A stretch of DNA of 64,000 bases from Flavisolibacter longurius. Its GTDB lineage: Bacteria > Bacteroidota > Bacteroidia > Chitinophagales > Chitinophagaceae. Location: assembly GCA_014163555.1 (NCBI GenBank), contig JACJGO010000005.1:124001-188000 (forward strand). Reading direction: 5' to 3'. Under the pieces are notes generated by a model. It did not search any database. It was not told the DNA's origin and worked only from the letters and a program-made list of their open reading frames with translations. This document shows, one piece after another, positions 52,647-61,006 of this stretch. The position numbers and the translations under genes were made by a program. The stretch's first letter is position 1, and each line of letters opens with the position of its first letter.

Positions 52647-53288
52647 TTAATTTTTTCGCTTATAGTCACCTCGCTTCCAGGATTTGATAAACTCCGACCA
52701 GGCTGCCGGATTAAATATATTCATCGGAGGTGTTTGTCCCTGGTACACTGCCCGGTTGGCTACATTCCGGAATTGCATGGCCGTAGCACCGCCACCATCT
52801 GCTGGTGTGCTTTCCATCAGGATGCGGCGTTTGGCCGCGCTGTTATTCTGACGGGCAATCTCAATATCATCATCGGGCACTTTCATTGTGACAAAATCCC
52901 GTGCAAACTGTTCGGGGGAAGGTTTGGGACGGATAATCGTTGCCGGAAGGTAAACGGTGTCTTCCACAAGTAACTGCACAACGTTGTATTGGTTGCCTTC
53001 AATGTTCCGGGGAATCACTACCGTTTTTGGCTTAAAGCTTACGTGGGTGAACTCCACAACGTCTCCTTTCAACGCAACAATGGAAAAGACACCCTGGTTG
53101 TTACTTACCGTTCCGCGATTGGAACCCCGGATGGATATACTTACCGCCGGAATGCCCACCAGGCTGTCTGCCGTCATAACAATTCCGTAGAGCTGTACAA
53201 CGGAATCTTTAACGGTTTCAAATTGGGCATGCGACTGCTTGCTCCAAAAAAACGTTAACAAAAAGAAGACGGGTAAGGCTTTTTTCAT
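52647..53288 (-). CDS. Secreted protein with carboxypeptidase-regulatory-like domain
   Basis: 213 residues from the ATG at complement 53286-53288, with signal peptide MKKALPVFFLLTFFWSKQSH. The CarboxypepD_reg-like beta-sandwich spans about 30-115: VQLYGIVMTADSLVGIPAVSISIRGSNRGTVSNNQGVFSIVALKGDVVEFTHVSFK. In TonB-dependent receptors this domain precedes the plug, but here no barrel follows. The C-terminal half (PATIIRPKPSPEQFARDF onward) is of unknown fold. Likely periplasmic or outer-membrane associated. Confidence 0.85.
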   Translation of the reverse strand: MKKALPVFFLLTFFWSKQSHAQFETVKDSVVQLYGIVMTADSLVGIPAVSISIRGSNRGTVSNNQGVFSIVALKGDVVEFTHVSFKPKTVVIPRNIEGNQYNVVQLLVEDTVYLPATIIRPKPSPEQFARDFVTMKVPDDDIEIARQNNSAAKRRILMESTPADGGGATAMQFRNVANRAVYQGQTPPMNIFNPAAWSEFIKSWKRGDYKRKN

Positions 53289-53344
53289 CTCTTCAAAAAT
53301 AAAACGCATGATTTATATCTCTTCCCAACGAACTGTGTTTGGGT

Positions 53345-53352
53345 TAACTTTG
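53345..53352 (+). promoter_or_regulatory. -7 promoter element of the Mrp gene
   Basis: TAACTTTG matches TAnnTTTG 23 bp before the ATG at 53375. The -33 position has no clear TTG. Predicted leader is about 17 nt. Confidence 0.6.
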
Positions 53353-53374
53353 CGCTTTCATTAACAATCCGAAA

Positions 53375-54472
53375 ATGACACAACAAGATATATTAAATGC
53401 ACTTAGTACCGTTCAGGAACCGGATTTAAAAAAAGACCTCGTCACCCTGAACATGATCCGTGATATCACCATTGAAGGCGCCTATGTTTCCTTCACCGTT
53501 GTGCTTACCACGCCGGCCTGCCCCTTGAAAGACCTGATTAAACACGACTGTATCCAGGCCGTAAAACGATTGAATAGTGAAGCCGTTGTCAACGTCAGAT
53601 TCACTTCCAGCACAACCACTATCCGCGTCGATAAAAAAGATGTGTTGCCCGGCGTGAAAAATATTATTGCCGTTGTGAGCGGAAAAGGCGGCGTAGGAAA
53701 AAGTACCGTATCGGCCAACCTGGCCCTTGCGTTGGCGCAGGGCGGTGCCCGGGTGGGATTAATGGACGCAGATATTTACGGACCCAGTGTACCCATCATG
53801 TTTGGTGTTCGGGGTGAGCGGCCCATGATGACATCCGTGGAAGAAAAAGCCATGATCGTTCCGCTGGAGCGTTTTGGTATAAAGTTGCTGAGCATCGGGC
53901 TATTGGTAGATGAAAAAAACGCCGTTGTATGGCGGGGGCCGATGGCCAGCAGTGCCATTCGGCAGTTTATTACCGATGTGCAGTGGGGTGAACTGGATTA
54001 CCTGGTTATTGACATGCCACCCGGCACCGGTGATATCCATTTAACCCTGATGCAAACGGCTCCGGTTACAGGCGTAGTTGTTGTTACCACACCGCAGGAT
54101 GTGGCCCTGGCCGATGCCAAAAAAGGCATTGCCATGTTTAGCCAGGCTCAACTCAATGTACCTATCATTGGACTGGTTGAAAACATGAGCTATTTTGTTC
54201 CGGCCGAATTGCCCGACAACAAGTATTATATTTTTGGAAAAGAAGGGGGCCGCCGGCTGGCGGATGAATATGACCTTCCCTTCCTGGGACAAATTCCACT
54301 GGTGCAGGGCATCCGCGAAGGGGGTGATATCGGTGTACCCATCATGGTTAGCGATGATGCCGTGACGAAAAAAGCATTTGAAGAATTTGCCGGCATTGTG
54401 GCCCGCAGCGTTTCCATGCGCAATGCACATATGAAAAGTGAAGAAGTTGCCGAAGTTGTGGAAGAAAAATAA
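53375..54472 (+). CDS. Mrp/ApbC-family P-loop ATPase (iron-sulfur cluster carrier)
   Basis: 365 residues. N-terminal MIP18/DUF59 domain (about 1-85, MTQQDILNALSTVQEPDLKKDLVTLNM, with DxTxxxCPL-like TTPACPLKD). ParA/Mrp ATPase from about 100 has the deviant Walker A SGKGGVGKST, MDADIYGPSVP, DYLVIDMPPGTGD and FGKEGGRRLADEY. The usual C-terminal Cys-x-x-Cys that binds the bridging cluster is absent; the region reads ENMSYFVPAELPDNKYYIFG, as I recall for Bacteroidota homologues. It probably assembles or transfers Fe-S clusters by another ligand arrangement. Confidence 0.92.
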   Translation: MTQQDILNALSTVQEPDLKKDLVTLNMIRDITIEGAYVSFTVVLTTPACPLKDLIKHDCIQAVKRLNSEAVVNVRFTSSTTTIRVDKKDVLPGVKNIIAVVSGKGGVGKSTVSANLALALAQGGARVGLMDADIYGPSVPIMFGVRGERPMMTSVEEKAMIVPLERFGIKLLSIGLLVDEKNAVVWRGPMASSAIRQFITDVQWGELDYLVIDMPPGTGDIHLTLMQTAPVTGVVVVTTPQDVALADAKKGIAMFSQAQLNVPIIGLVENMSYFVPAELPDNKYYIFGKEGGRRLADEYDLPFLGQIPLVQGIREGGDIGVPIMVSDDAVTKKAFEEFAGIVARSVSMRNAHMKSEEVAEVVEEK

Positions 54473-54476
54473 ACAA

Positions 54477-54976
54477 TCAGCTAATTTTCAGCCGTTGGGC
54501 AAGAGCTGCGATCAGCTCTTTTACAATGTAAAATAAAAACTTTCCCAGGAGCAATCCGCCTGCCAGTCCTCCGAAAAAACCAATGGGAAGGAGGTAGGCG
54601 GACGGAATGGGCAAGGGAATAAAAAGATTGAAAACAACAATGCAAACAGCTCCCAGAACGGCAGCAGTTATGCCAAAGAAAATCAGGCAAAAGGTTTTAA
54701 AGCCTGCAGTAAAGGATCGTTTGTAAAGACCAATGGCAACGGATGTTGACACCAGGCCGAGCGTCGTGATAGAAAAAAACAGTAGGATGGCAAAGGCGGC
54801 AAGAAAGGCTCCAATGATGGCCGCACCCAACATAGCTGCCATAAATAAACCGCCAATGATGAGTAGAAAAAGATCCATTGCTTCATCCTGTTGATAAGAG
54901 CCATCATTTTGTGCGGCCACGAAAAGCGGCAACAGGCCAACAAGGAAAATGTAGTTATTTTACGAAACGCTTTCAT
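54477..54976 (-). pseudogene. Membrane protein gene with an apparent 1-nt frameshift in its signal peptide
   Basis: The main frame (54477-54932 with a TTG start) encodes three to four hydrophobic helices: LFLLIIGGLFMAAMLGAAIIGAFLAAFAILLFF, FCLIFFGITAAVLGAVCIVVF and GFFGGLAGGLLLGKFLFYIV. It lacks a sensible N-terminus. An ATG (complement 54974-54976) in another frame gives MKAFRK; adding one A to the AAAA run (complement 54958-54961) yields MKAFRKNNYIFLVGLLPLFV followed by AAQ, a textbook signal peptide joined to the main frame. So the gene is either frameshifted or the base was miscalled. The family is not recognised. Confidence 0.68.
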
Positions 54977-54999
54977 TATTCGGCTAAAATAATCTTTCA

Positions 55000-55656
55000 A
55001 TGTACAATTTGCCCTATTATAAAGAAAAAGACAAAGCTGTTGTGCTGGATTTTATTCACCAGCATCCCTTTGCTTTTTTGGCCGGTTGCAACAAAGAGCA
55101 AAAACCAGTGGCCACCCAGATACCGGTTTTTATTGAAGAGCGGGATGGGAGTCTTTTCCTTTCGGGCCATATGATGCGCAATACCGATCATCACAAAGCC
55201 TTTGCAGAAAACCCTGCAGTGCTTTGCGTTTTCACAGGACCGCATTCCTATGTAAGTGCAACCTGGTACAGCAATCCGCACCAGGCATCCACCTGGAATT
55301 ATATGTCGGTGCACGTAAAAGGCGAAATGCGTTTTTTAGGAGAAGAAGTGTTGGTAGAGGTCCTGCAAAAAACCAGTTTGCACTTTGAGAAGTATAACCA
55401 TCAATCATCGACCGCTTATGACAATCTTCCGGAAGATTACCGCAACCGGCTGTTGCATGCCATCGTAGCGTTTGAAGTGGAAGTACAGGAAATTGACCAT
55501 GTGTTCAAGCTTAGCCAGAACCGCGATGAGGAAAGTTATCACAACATCATTGAAAAGTTGGATTCGCAAGAGGGAGAAGCCGCGCAGGTGGCAACTGAAA
55601 TGAAAAAGCGAACCGAGGCCGTTTTCGCTAAAAAGACAGCCCCAGAAGCCCAATAA
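55000..55656 (+). CDS. PaiB-family FMN-binding protein
   Basis: 218 residues, with the split-barrel FMN-binding fold of PaiB. The N-terminus MYNLPYYKEKDKAVVLDFIHQHPFAFLAG and the segments LFLSGHMMRNTDHHKAF and VFTGPHSYVSATWYSNPHQASTWNYMSVHVKGEM are characteristic. Such proteins act as flavin-dependent regulators or oxidases; PaiB of Bacillus is a negative regulator, but a transcription role here is not shown. It starts 23 bp from the divergent frameshifted gene and leads an operon with an SDR gene 20 bp downstream. Confidence 0.87.
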   Translation: MYNLPYYKEKDKAVVLDFIHQHPFAFLAGCNKEQKPVATQIPVFIEERDGSLFLSGHMMRNTDHHKAFAENPAVLCVFTGPHSYVSATWYSNPHQASTWNYMSVHVKGEMRFLGEEVLVEVLQKTSLHFEKYNHQSSTAYDNLPEDYRNRLLHAIVAFEVEVQEIDHVFKLSQNRDEESYHNIIEKLDSQEGEAAQVATEMKKRTEAVFAKKTAPEAQ

Positions 55657-55676
55657 AGACTGGAAAGAATAGTAGC

Positions 55677-56462
55677 ATGAATTTATCATTGGAAGGAAAA
55701 CACGCCGTTATTTGCGGCAGCAGCCAGGGAATTGGTGCAGCCATTGCCGAAGAGTTGGCACTGATGGGTGCCAACTGTACATTGCTGGCCCGAAACGAAG
55801 AAACGTTGAAAGCTGTCCTGGCTTTTTTGGATACAACCCTCCGGCAAACCCACCGGTACCATACCATTGACTTTTCCAATGAAGAAGCAGTGCGTTCACT
55901 TGTACAATCGCTGGTGGCCGAAGGACCGGTTCATATTTTGGTCAATAATTCCGGCGGGCCAGCCACGGGTCCGATTGTAGCGGCTACTGAAGAGCAATTC
56001 AACAAAGCGTTTCAACAGCATGTGATCACCAGCCACATTTTTGTAAAAGCAGTGATGGAAGGCATGAAGGAGGAAGGCTTTGGCCGCATAATCAATATTA
56101 TTTCCACATCTGTAAAAATTCCTTTGAACAATCTGGGTGTATCCAATACAATCCGGGGAGCGATGGCTTCTTGGGCCAAAACCATGGCCAATGAATTGGG
56201 ACAATATGGCATTACTGTAAACAATGTTTTGCCGGGATTTACCAAAACACCACGGCTGGAATCGCTGGTGCAGGCCAATGCGAAAAAAAGTAACGCATCA
56301 ACCGATACGATAGAAAAAAACATGATTGAAGAAGTGCCGGCCAAACGTTTTGGCGAACCTTCCGAAATCGCTGCCGTAGCCGCTTTCCTGGCCTCACCGG
56401 CAGCCGCATACGTAAACGGTACCAGCATCCAAGTAGATGGTGGCCGCACCGGCTCTATATAA
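55677..56462 (+). CDS. SDR-family oxidoreductase without the canonical catalytic Tyr-x-x-x-Lys
   Basis: 261 residues. The NAD(P)-binding motif is CGSSQGIGAAIAEELALMG (TGxxxGxG form altered) and NNSGGPATG replaces NNAG. At the catalytic site the expected YxxxK is replaced by LGVSNTIRGAMASWAKTMANE, so both Tyr and Lys are missing, as in the BKR-like SDR subgroup lacking the tetrad. NNVLPGFTKTPR, AAYVNGTSIQVDGG and AVAAFLASPAAA keep the overall fold. It may act by another mechanism or bind nucleotide only. Middle gene of the paiB-like/SDR/kynU/pyrF operon. Confidence 0.86.
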   Translation: MNLSLEGKHAVICGSSQGIGAAIAEELALMGANCTLLARNEETLKAVLAFLDTTLRQTHRYHTIDFSNEEAVRSLVQSLVAEGPVHILVNNSGGPATGPIVAATEEQFNKAFQQHVITSHIFVKAVMEGMKEEGFGRIINIISTSVKIPLNNLGVSNTIRGAMASWAKTMANELGQYGITVNNVLPGFTKTPRLESLVQANAKKSNASTDTIEKNMIEEVPAKRFGEPSEIAAVAAFLASPAAAYVNGTSIQVDGGRTGSI

Positions 56463-56472
56463 TCATGATCTC

Positions 56473-57756
56473 ATGACATTTGAAAATACACTCGACTTTG
56501 CCCGGCAACAGGATGAAGCGAACCAGCAGACCTCTTTCCGGAACCGTTTTTTACTACCCCAGTATGAGGGCAAGGATGCCATTTATTTTTTAGGAAACTC
56601 GCTTGGCCTGCAACCAAAATCCACTGAAACTGCAATTGCGCAGGTTTTGGAACAATGGCAGGAGCATGGTGTTGAAGCATTCTTTCGGGGAGACGCACCC
56701 TGGTTGGAATATCACCGGCAAATCCAGCCAAAACTGGCGAAAATCGTCGGCGCAGAGCCCAACGAAGTGGTAGCCATGAACCAACTCACGGTAAATCTTC
56801 ACCTGTTGTTGGTGAGTTTTTACCAGCCGGCTGGCAACCGCACCAAAATTCTTTGTGAGGCAAAGGCTTTTCCCAGTGACCAATACATGCTTGCTACGCA
56901 TTTGAAACAACGAGGCCTTGATCCGGAAGAAACGATCATTGAAATAGGCCCAAGGGAAGGAGAGGTGTTAATCCGGGATGAAGATATCCTGGCAGCAATC
57001 GAAACGCACAAGGATAGCCTGGCACTGCTCTTCATTGGTGGTGTCAATTATTACACAGGGCAGGTATTCGACATGGAAAAACTGACGGCTGCGGCACAGG
57101 CAGCAGGGGCCAAGGTTGGTTTTGATCTGGCTCATGCAGCAGGAAATATCCCGCTTCAACTCCATCAATGGAATGTAGATTTTGCGGCCTGGTGTAGCTA
57201 TAAATACCTCAATTCGGGACCCGGCGGCATTGGTGGCGTTTTTGTCCACCAACGCTATCACAACGATACTTCACTGCAACGCTTTGCCGGCTGGTGGGGA
57301 AATAAAAAGGAAACGCAGTTCCTGATGAAAAAAGGCTTCGTGCCGGAAGCGTCTGCCGAAGGTTGGCAACTAAGTACACCGTCACCCATATTGTATGCGG
57401 CGCACAAAGCAGCGCTGGACTTATTTGACGAAGCTGGCGTGGAAACTGTTTTTACCCTGAACCGTGCATTGTCAGATTATACCTGGTTATTGCTAAAAGA
57501 TGTGTTGGCTACGTTACCAGAGGATGCGCTTAGAGTCTTCACACCCGAGAAAAGGGAATACCGGGGTTGCCAGGTTTCGCTGCAGGTGAAAAATGGCCGG
57601 AAAGTATTTGATGAACTGGGCCGGAACGGGATTTTTGCCGACTGGCGGGAACCAGATGTGATCAGAATTGCACCCGTTAGTTTTTATATCACCTATGAAG
57701 ATGTTTGGCGTTTTGCACAGGTTCTGAAAACCGCGATCCTTACTTTTGCCCAATGA
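56473..57756 (+). CDS. kynU: Kynureninase
   Basis: 427 residues from the ATG at 56473 (MTFENTLDFARQQDEANQQT). PLP-dependent enzyme cleaving kynurenine to anthranilate and alanine. YFLGNSLGLQP, NQLTVNLHLLLVSFYQP, GFDLAHAAGNIPLQLHQWNVDFAAWCSYKYLNSGPGG (PLP Lys within SYKY) and FADWREPDVIRIAPVSFYITYEDV match the family. No other tryptophan-kynurenine gene is in the window, so its role could be tryptophan catabolism or NAD synthesis. It follows the SDR stop by 10 bp, and its stop overlaps pyrF (ATGA). Confidence 0.93.
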   Translation: MTFENTLDFARQQDEANQQTSFRNRFLLPQYEGKDAIYFLGNSLGLQPKSTETAIAQVLEQWQEHGVEAFFRGDAPWLEYHRQIQPKLAKIVGAEPNEVVAMNQLTVNLHLLLVSFYQPAGNRTKILCEAKAFPSDQYMLATHLKQRGLDPEETIIEIGPREGEVLIRDEDILAAIETHKDSLALLFIGGVNYYTGQVFDMEKLTAAAQAAGAKVGFDLAHAAGNIPLQLHQWNVDFAAWCSYKYLNSGPGGIGGVFVHQRYHNDTSLQRFAGWWGNKKETQFLMKKGFVPEASAEGWQLSTPSPILYAAHKAALDLFDEAGVETVFTLNRALSDYTWLLLKDVLATLPEDALRVFTPEKREYRGCQVSLQVKNGRKVFDELGRNGIFADWREPDVIRIAPVSFYITYEDVWRFAQVLKTAILTFAQ

Positions 57757-58616
57757 CCAGAAAAGAGATTGTTTCCCATATTTTTTCAAAGGGCTCTTAT
57801 CTTATTGTCGGATTGGATACAGACCCGACCAAGCTGCCGGCTCACCTTCCACGCGATACAGAAGGCATGTTGCAGTTTAACAAAGCCATCATCGAAGCCA
57901 CAAAAGAATTTTGCGTTGGGTATAAGATCAATACAGCATTTTACGAAGCTCATGGTGTTAAGGGCTGGGAGGTGTTGGAAGAAACTGTCCGCTCCATTCC
58001 GTCCACCCATTTTACCATTGCCGATGCCAAACGTGGCGATATTGGCAACACCTCGACTCAATACGCGAAAGCGTTTTTTGAGACGCTGAATTTTGATGCC
58101 ATCACCGTGGCGCCCTATATGGGAGAAGACAGCGTTCGTCCTTTCCTGGAATTTCCGAACAAGTGGACAATCCTTCTGGGCCTGACCTCCAATCCGGGTG
58201 CAAAGGATTTTGAACTGCAGCGCCTTGTTAACCCAACCACCGCCGCTATTGAATCAGCAGAACTGGCACTGGATGTGGCCTCGCATCGCACCCGGTTTTT
58301 ATACGAAACTGTGCTGGAAAAAGCTTCGTCATGGGGAACGGAAGACAACCTGATGTTTGTGATTGGCGCTACCAATCCGCAGGAATTCGAAACGATCCGT
58401 TACCTGACCCCCAACCATTTTTACCTGGTTCCGGGTGTGGGTGTCCAAGGTGGAAGCCTGCAGGAGATTTCCGAAAAAGCAGCCACAAAGGAATGTGGGC
58501 TGCTTGTTAATGCAAGCCGGGCAATTATCTATGCCTCCGGCGGAGAAGACTTTGCAGAAGCCGCCGCCGCCGTAGCAAAAACCTATGCGGAGGAGATGAA
58601 AACCTATCTAAAATAA
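57753..58616 (+). CDS. pyrF: Orotidine 5'-phosphate decarboxylase, type 2
   Basis: 287 residues from ATG 57753 (MTRKEIVSHIFSKGSYLIVG); the ATG overlaps the kynU TGA. It decarboxylates OMP to UMP. Active-site residues Asp-Lys-Asp lie in FTIADAKRGDIGNTSTQYAKAFFE, with GLDTDPTKLP, VAPYMGEDSVRPF and LVNASRAIIYASGGEDFAEAA nearby. The length and GLDTDP start are those of subfamily 2. The gene is the last of the operon; pyrimidine synthesis and kynureninase share no obvious pathway. Confidence 0.94.
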   Translation: MTRKEIVSHIFSKGSYLIVGLDTDPTKLPAHLPRDTEGMLQFNKAIIEATKEFCVGYKINTAFYEAHGVKGWEVLEETVRSIPSTHFTIADAKRGDIGNTSTQYAKAFFETLNFDAITVAPYMGEDSVRPFLEFPNKWTILLGLTSNPGAKDFELQRLVNPTTAAIESAELALDVASHRTRFLYETVLEKASSWGTEDNLMFVIGATNPQEFETIRYLTPNHFYLVPGVGVQGGSLQEISEKAATKECGLLVNASRAIIYASGGEDFAEAAAAVAKTYAEEMKTYLK

Positions 58617-58712
58617 GCCAGAGCACAAAGACCTATTGCAACAATCTTTTAACGAGGATATGGCAATAATTTGGGCCTTCAACTGTTAAGGGGAATGTAG
58701 AAACCATCGGCA

Positions 58713-59213
58713 ATGAAAACCATTTTGTTTGTTCTTCCCTTATTTTTTTCGCTTCCACAACAAAACACATTTTCTGACCTTAGCTATTTGGAGCCAGAGC
58801 CCAAACCTGTCAATAAAAAATTGCTGCTGCAACTTATCAACCAGGTGCGACAGAAAGGCTGTAAATGCGGGGATACTTTTTATCCAACCACCACTCCTTT
58901 AAGCTGGAATACGCAACTGGAGCAGGCTGCCCTGGTGCATAGCAATGACATGTATGCCAACAATTATTTTTCGCATGCCGCCAAAGATGGCAGTAAAGCA
59001 GGAAATCGAATTGATCAAGCCGGTTATAGCTGGAAAACATACGGTGAGAACATAGCTTTTGGTTATCGCAGAGAATCGGAGGTTGTTAAGGGGTGGTTGC
59101 TCAGTCCTGGTCATTGCAAAAACATCATGAGCAAATCGTTTAAAGAGATGGGTGTGGCCCGTGTGGGTGACTACTGGACCCAGGTATTTGCTACTAAATA
59201 TTCAAAACGATAA
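58713..59213 (+). CDS. Secreted CAP (SCP/PR1) domain protein
   Basis: 166 residues with a signal peptide of about 18 residues (MKTILFVLPLFFSLPQQN). The CAP alpha-beta-alpha sandwich covers about 35-160: LLLQLINQVRQKGCKCGDTF, LSWNTQLEQAALVHSNDMYANNYFSHAAKDGSKAGNRIDQAGYSW, YGENIAFGY and LSPGHCKNIMSKSFKEMGVARVGDYWTQVFA, with the paired His of the cavity (VHSND, PGHC). The bacterial proteins are secreted, with unclear function. Transcribed alone and followed by a bidirectional terminator. Confidence 0.9.
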   Translation: MKTILFVLPLFFSLPQQNTFSDLSYLEPEPKPVNKKLLLQLINQVRQKGCKCGDTFYPTTTPLSWNTQLEQAALVHSNDMYANNYFSHAAKDGSKAGNRIDQAGYSWKTYGENIAFGYRRESEVVKGWLLSPGHCKNIMSKSFKEMGVARVGDYWTQVFATKYSKR

Positions 59214-59245
59214 AGTAGTGTATTTGTATCAAATTCTTTTCAATT

Positions 59246-59272
59246 AAAAATCGCCTGTAGAAGGCGATTTTT
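59246..59272. terminator. Bidirectional terminator between convergent genes
   Basis: AAAAATCGCCT (59246-59256) and AGGCGATTTTT (59262-59272) form an 11-bp perfect stem with loop GTAGA and A/T tracts on both sides. It serves the CAP gene and the YciI-like gene. Confidence 0.92.
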
Positions 59273-59305
59273 CTTTTTCATTCACTTCAGAATATAATGT
59301 TCAAC

Positions 59306-59716
59306 CTATTTAAATGTATAGGTTCCTGTCTGCGTCCACCAGGGATGAATCTCAAACCTGAGGCGGCCCGTGATCACAGCTGAATCCTGCATAACTAGGT
59401 TTGAAACAGTGGCCGAATCTTTTGCATCCATGATAAAAATGCCCCGCAGATCTTTGTCATAACCCATCGGACCGGCCATAACAATATACCCTTCCTTATG
59501 CAGCTTTTCAATATTCGCAATATGGGCAGCCTGAATGCGGGTGGCCGTGGCTTTGTCATGCGTTCGGTTTGCACCCCGCAGCAGGGTCACCAGCCAGTAT
59601 TGTTTCATTCGCGGCGTATCCGCAATTGGCTTTTCGATGGTGGAAGCAGCATGGGTGTTAACGGAAAAAACATAGGCAAGTCCCAGGGCAGAAAAAAGAA
59701 GAACAGTTTTGATCAT
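59306..59716 (-). CDS. Secreted YciI-like (YCII-related) protein
   Basis: 136 residues. A signal peptide (about MIKTVLLFSALGLAYVFSVN) is followed by a YCII-like ferredoxin-fold domain: QYWLVTLLRGANRT, HIANIEKLHKEGYIVMAGPMGYDKDLRGIFIMDAKDSATVSNLVMQDSAVITGRLRFEIHPWW. The conserved His and Asp of YciI are partly visible in AHIANIEKL and DLRGIFIMDAKD. Exported members are common in Bacteroidota. The activity is unknown. Confidence 0.85.
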   Translation of the reverse strand: MIKTVLLFSALGLAYVFSVNTHAASTIEKPIADTPRMKQYWLVTLLRGANRTHDKATATRIQAAHIANIEKLHKEGYIVMAGPMGYDKDLRGIFIMDAKDSATVSNLVMQDSAVITGRLRFEIHPWWTQTGTYTFK

Positions 59717-59773
59717 AAACAGCTTTTTGTCGCAATAGCAAAAAACGCTATTTTACCATGAATAAGCAAGACC

Positions 59774-60301
59774 ATGCGCATTTCTCTTACACTTCTTTTG
59801 ATTTGTTTTGTAGTTTTTGTTTCGGCTCAAACAAAAGACCCTGCACCGTCGGCCGATGCTGTGCTGCAACCCGTTCTTGCCAAAGCCAAAGCTGAAAATA
59901 AAAAAGTGCTGCTGATCTTTCATGCCTCCTGGTGTGGCTGGTGCCGGAAAATGGATGCTTCCCTGAATGATAAAGTCGTAAAACCGTTGATTGACAAAAA
60001 CTTTGAAGTCGCTCACCTGACGGTGTATGAATCGCAAAATAAAAAACACCTTGAAAACAGTGGTGCCCAGGCTTTTTTGGAAAAACATGGCGGTGCCGAA
60101 AAAGGCTTGCCGTACTGGTATATTTTAAATGGAGATGGCAGTGTGCTCCTGAATTCGGAAATGGCTCCGGATAAAAATTCCGGCTGTCCGGCATCGGAAA
60201 AAGAAGTCGCCTACTTTATCACCGTATTGAAAAAAACCACAGGCTTAACCGCCGATGAACTTGAAACGGTACGAAAACGTTTCCGGCAAAATGAACTTTA
60301 A
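59774..60301 (+). CDS. Secreted thioredoxin-like protein
   Basis: 175 residues with a signal peptide (MRISLTLLLICFVVFVSAQ). The thioredoxin domain has the active site ASWCGWCRKMD near residues 56-66; the CGWC pair suggests disulfide-reducing or shuttling activity in the periplasm. The cis-Pro is likely in GLPYWYILNGDG, and NSGCPASEKEVAYFITVLKKTTGL forms the C-terminal part. It is divergent to the YciI-like gene (57 bp gap). Confidence 0.9.
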   Translation: MRISLTLLLICFVVFVSAQTKDPAPSADAVLQPVLAKAKAENKKVLLIFHASWCGWCRKMDASLNDKVVKPLIDKNFEVAHLTVYESQNKKHLENSGAQAFLEKHGGAEKGLPYWYILNGDGSVLLNSEMAPDKNSGCPASEKEVAYFITVLKKTTGLTADELETVRKRFRQNEL

Positions 60302-60505
60302 ATTTTTTTGAGCTGAAGGCATTTCGCTTACCAACATTTTACCTTTCATTTTTCCTTTCCGGAAAATCATTTGACAACCATTCACTGAAGCAGTTGTCAC
60401 CAAGTCAATCTAAATTTTTTCTTTAGAAGGCAATACAAACGCTGAAGCAGACTGTTGCCATCTATAATTTTTTTATTCTTGCATCCGCAAATAAAAAAGA
60501 AGCAT

Positions 60506-60916
60506 ATGGCTTATTGGCTGGTAAAGTCTGAACCGTTCAAGTATAGCTGGGATCAATTTGTAAAGGATGGACAAACCTATTGGGACGGCGTTCGCAATTA
60601 TGCGGCCCGCAACAACCTTAAAGCCATGAAAAAAGGCGACAAGGTTTTGTTTTATCACAGCAATGAAGGATTGGAAATCGTAGGAATTGCCAGCGTGGTT
60701 AAAGAAGCCTATCAGGATCCTACAACTGAAGAAGATGCCTGGGTAGTGGTTGACATCAAGCCGGCGAAAAAACTGAAGAAACCGGTTTCGCTAAAAACCA
60801 TAAAAGGTGATGAGCGATTGAAGGGCATGGAGATACTCCGTCTTGGTCGGCTATCGGTTACGGGAGTGAAAGAAGAGGAGTGGAAAGTAGTGATGGAACT
60901 GGCAGGGGAGAAATAA
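60506..60916 (+). CDS. EVE-domain protein
   Basis: 136 residues from ATG 60506 (MAYWLVKSEPFKYSWDQFVK). Contains the EVE/PUA-like fold with WLVKSEP, WDGVRNYAARNNLKAMKKGDKVLFYHSN and GLEIVGIASVVKEAYQDP. Members bind modified bases or RNA; bacterial ones of this thymocyte-nuclear-protein-1-like type are usually small stand-alone proteins. No methyltransferase or restriction gene is adjacent, so there is no support for a defence role here. A terminator hairpin follows at about 50 bp. Confidence 0.93.
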   Translation: MAYWLVKSEPFKYSWDQFVKDGQTYWDGVRNYAARNNLKAMKKGDKVLFYHSNEGLEIVGIASVVKEAYQDPTTEEDAWVVVDIKPAKKLKKPVSLKTIKGDERLKGMEILRLGRLSVTGVKEEEWKVVMELAGEK

Positions 60917-60964
60917 GATTTACAAATTTTTATTCAAGCTTTCATACTTTTTATGGCAAAAAGA

Positions 60965-60984
60965 AAGGCAGTTTTTACTGCCTT
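60965..60984 (+). terminator. Terminator after the EVE-domain gene
   Basis: AAGGCAGT (60965-60972) and ACTGCCTT (60977-60984) pair around TTTT and are followed by T-rich CTTTGTTCTG. The right side lies 22 bp before the end of the next leftward gene. Confidence 0.8.
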
Positions 60985-61006
60985 CTTTGTTCTGCTTTGT
61001 TTTGAA

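Noticed and set aside
54683-55000. 105-residue gene on the minus strand overlapping the membrane protein
   Set aside because: Only its first residues (MKAFRK) look real; beyond the A run its frame has no protein character, while the other frame has the membrane helices.
60506-60916. EVE-domain gene as part of a defence island
   Set aside because: Its neighbours are thioredoxin-like, small hypothetical, cupin and Rieske genes, with no restriction, toxin or helicase gene nearby.
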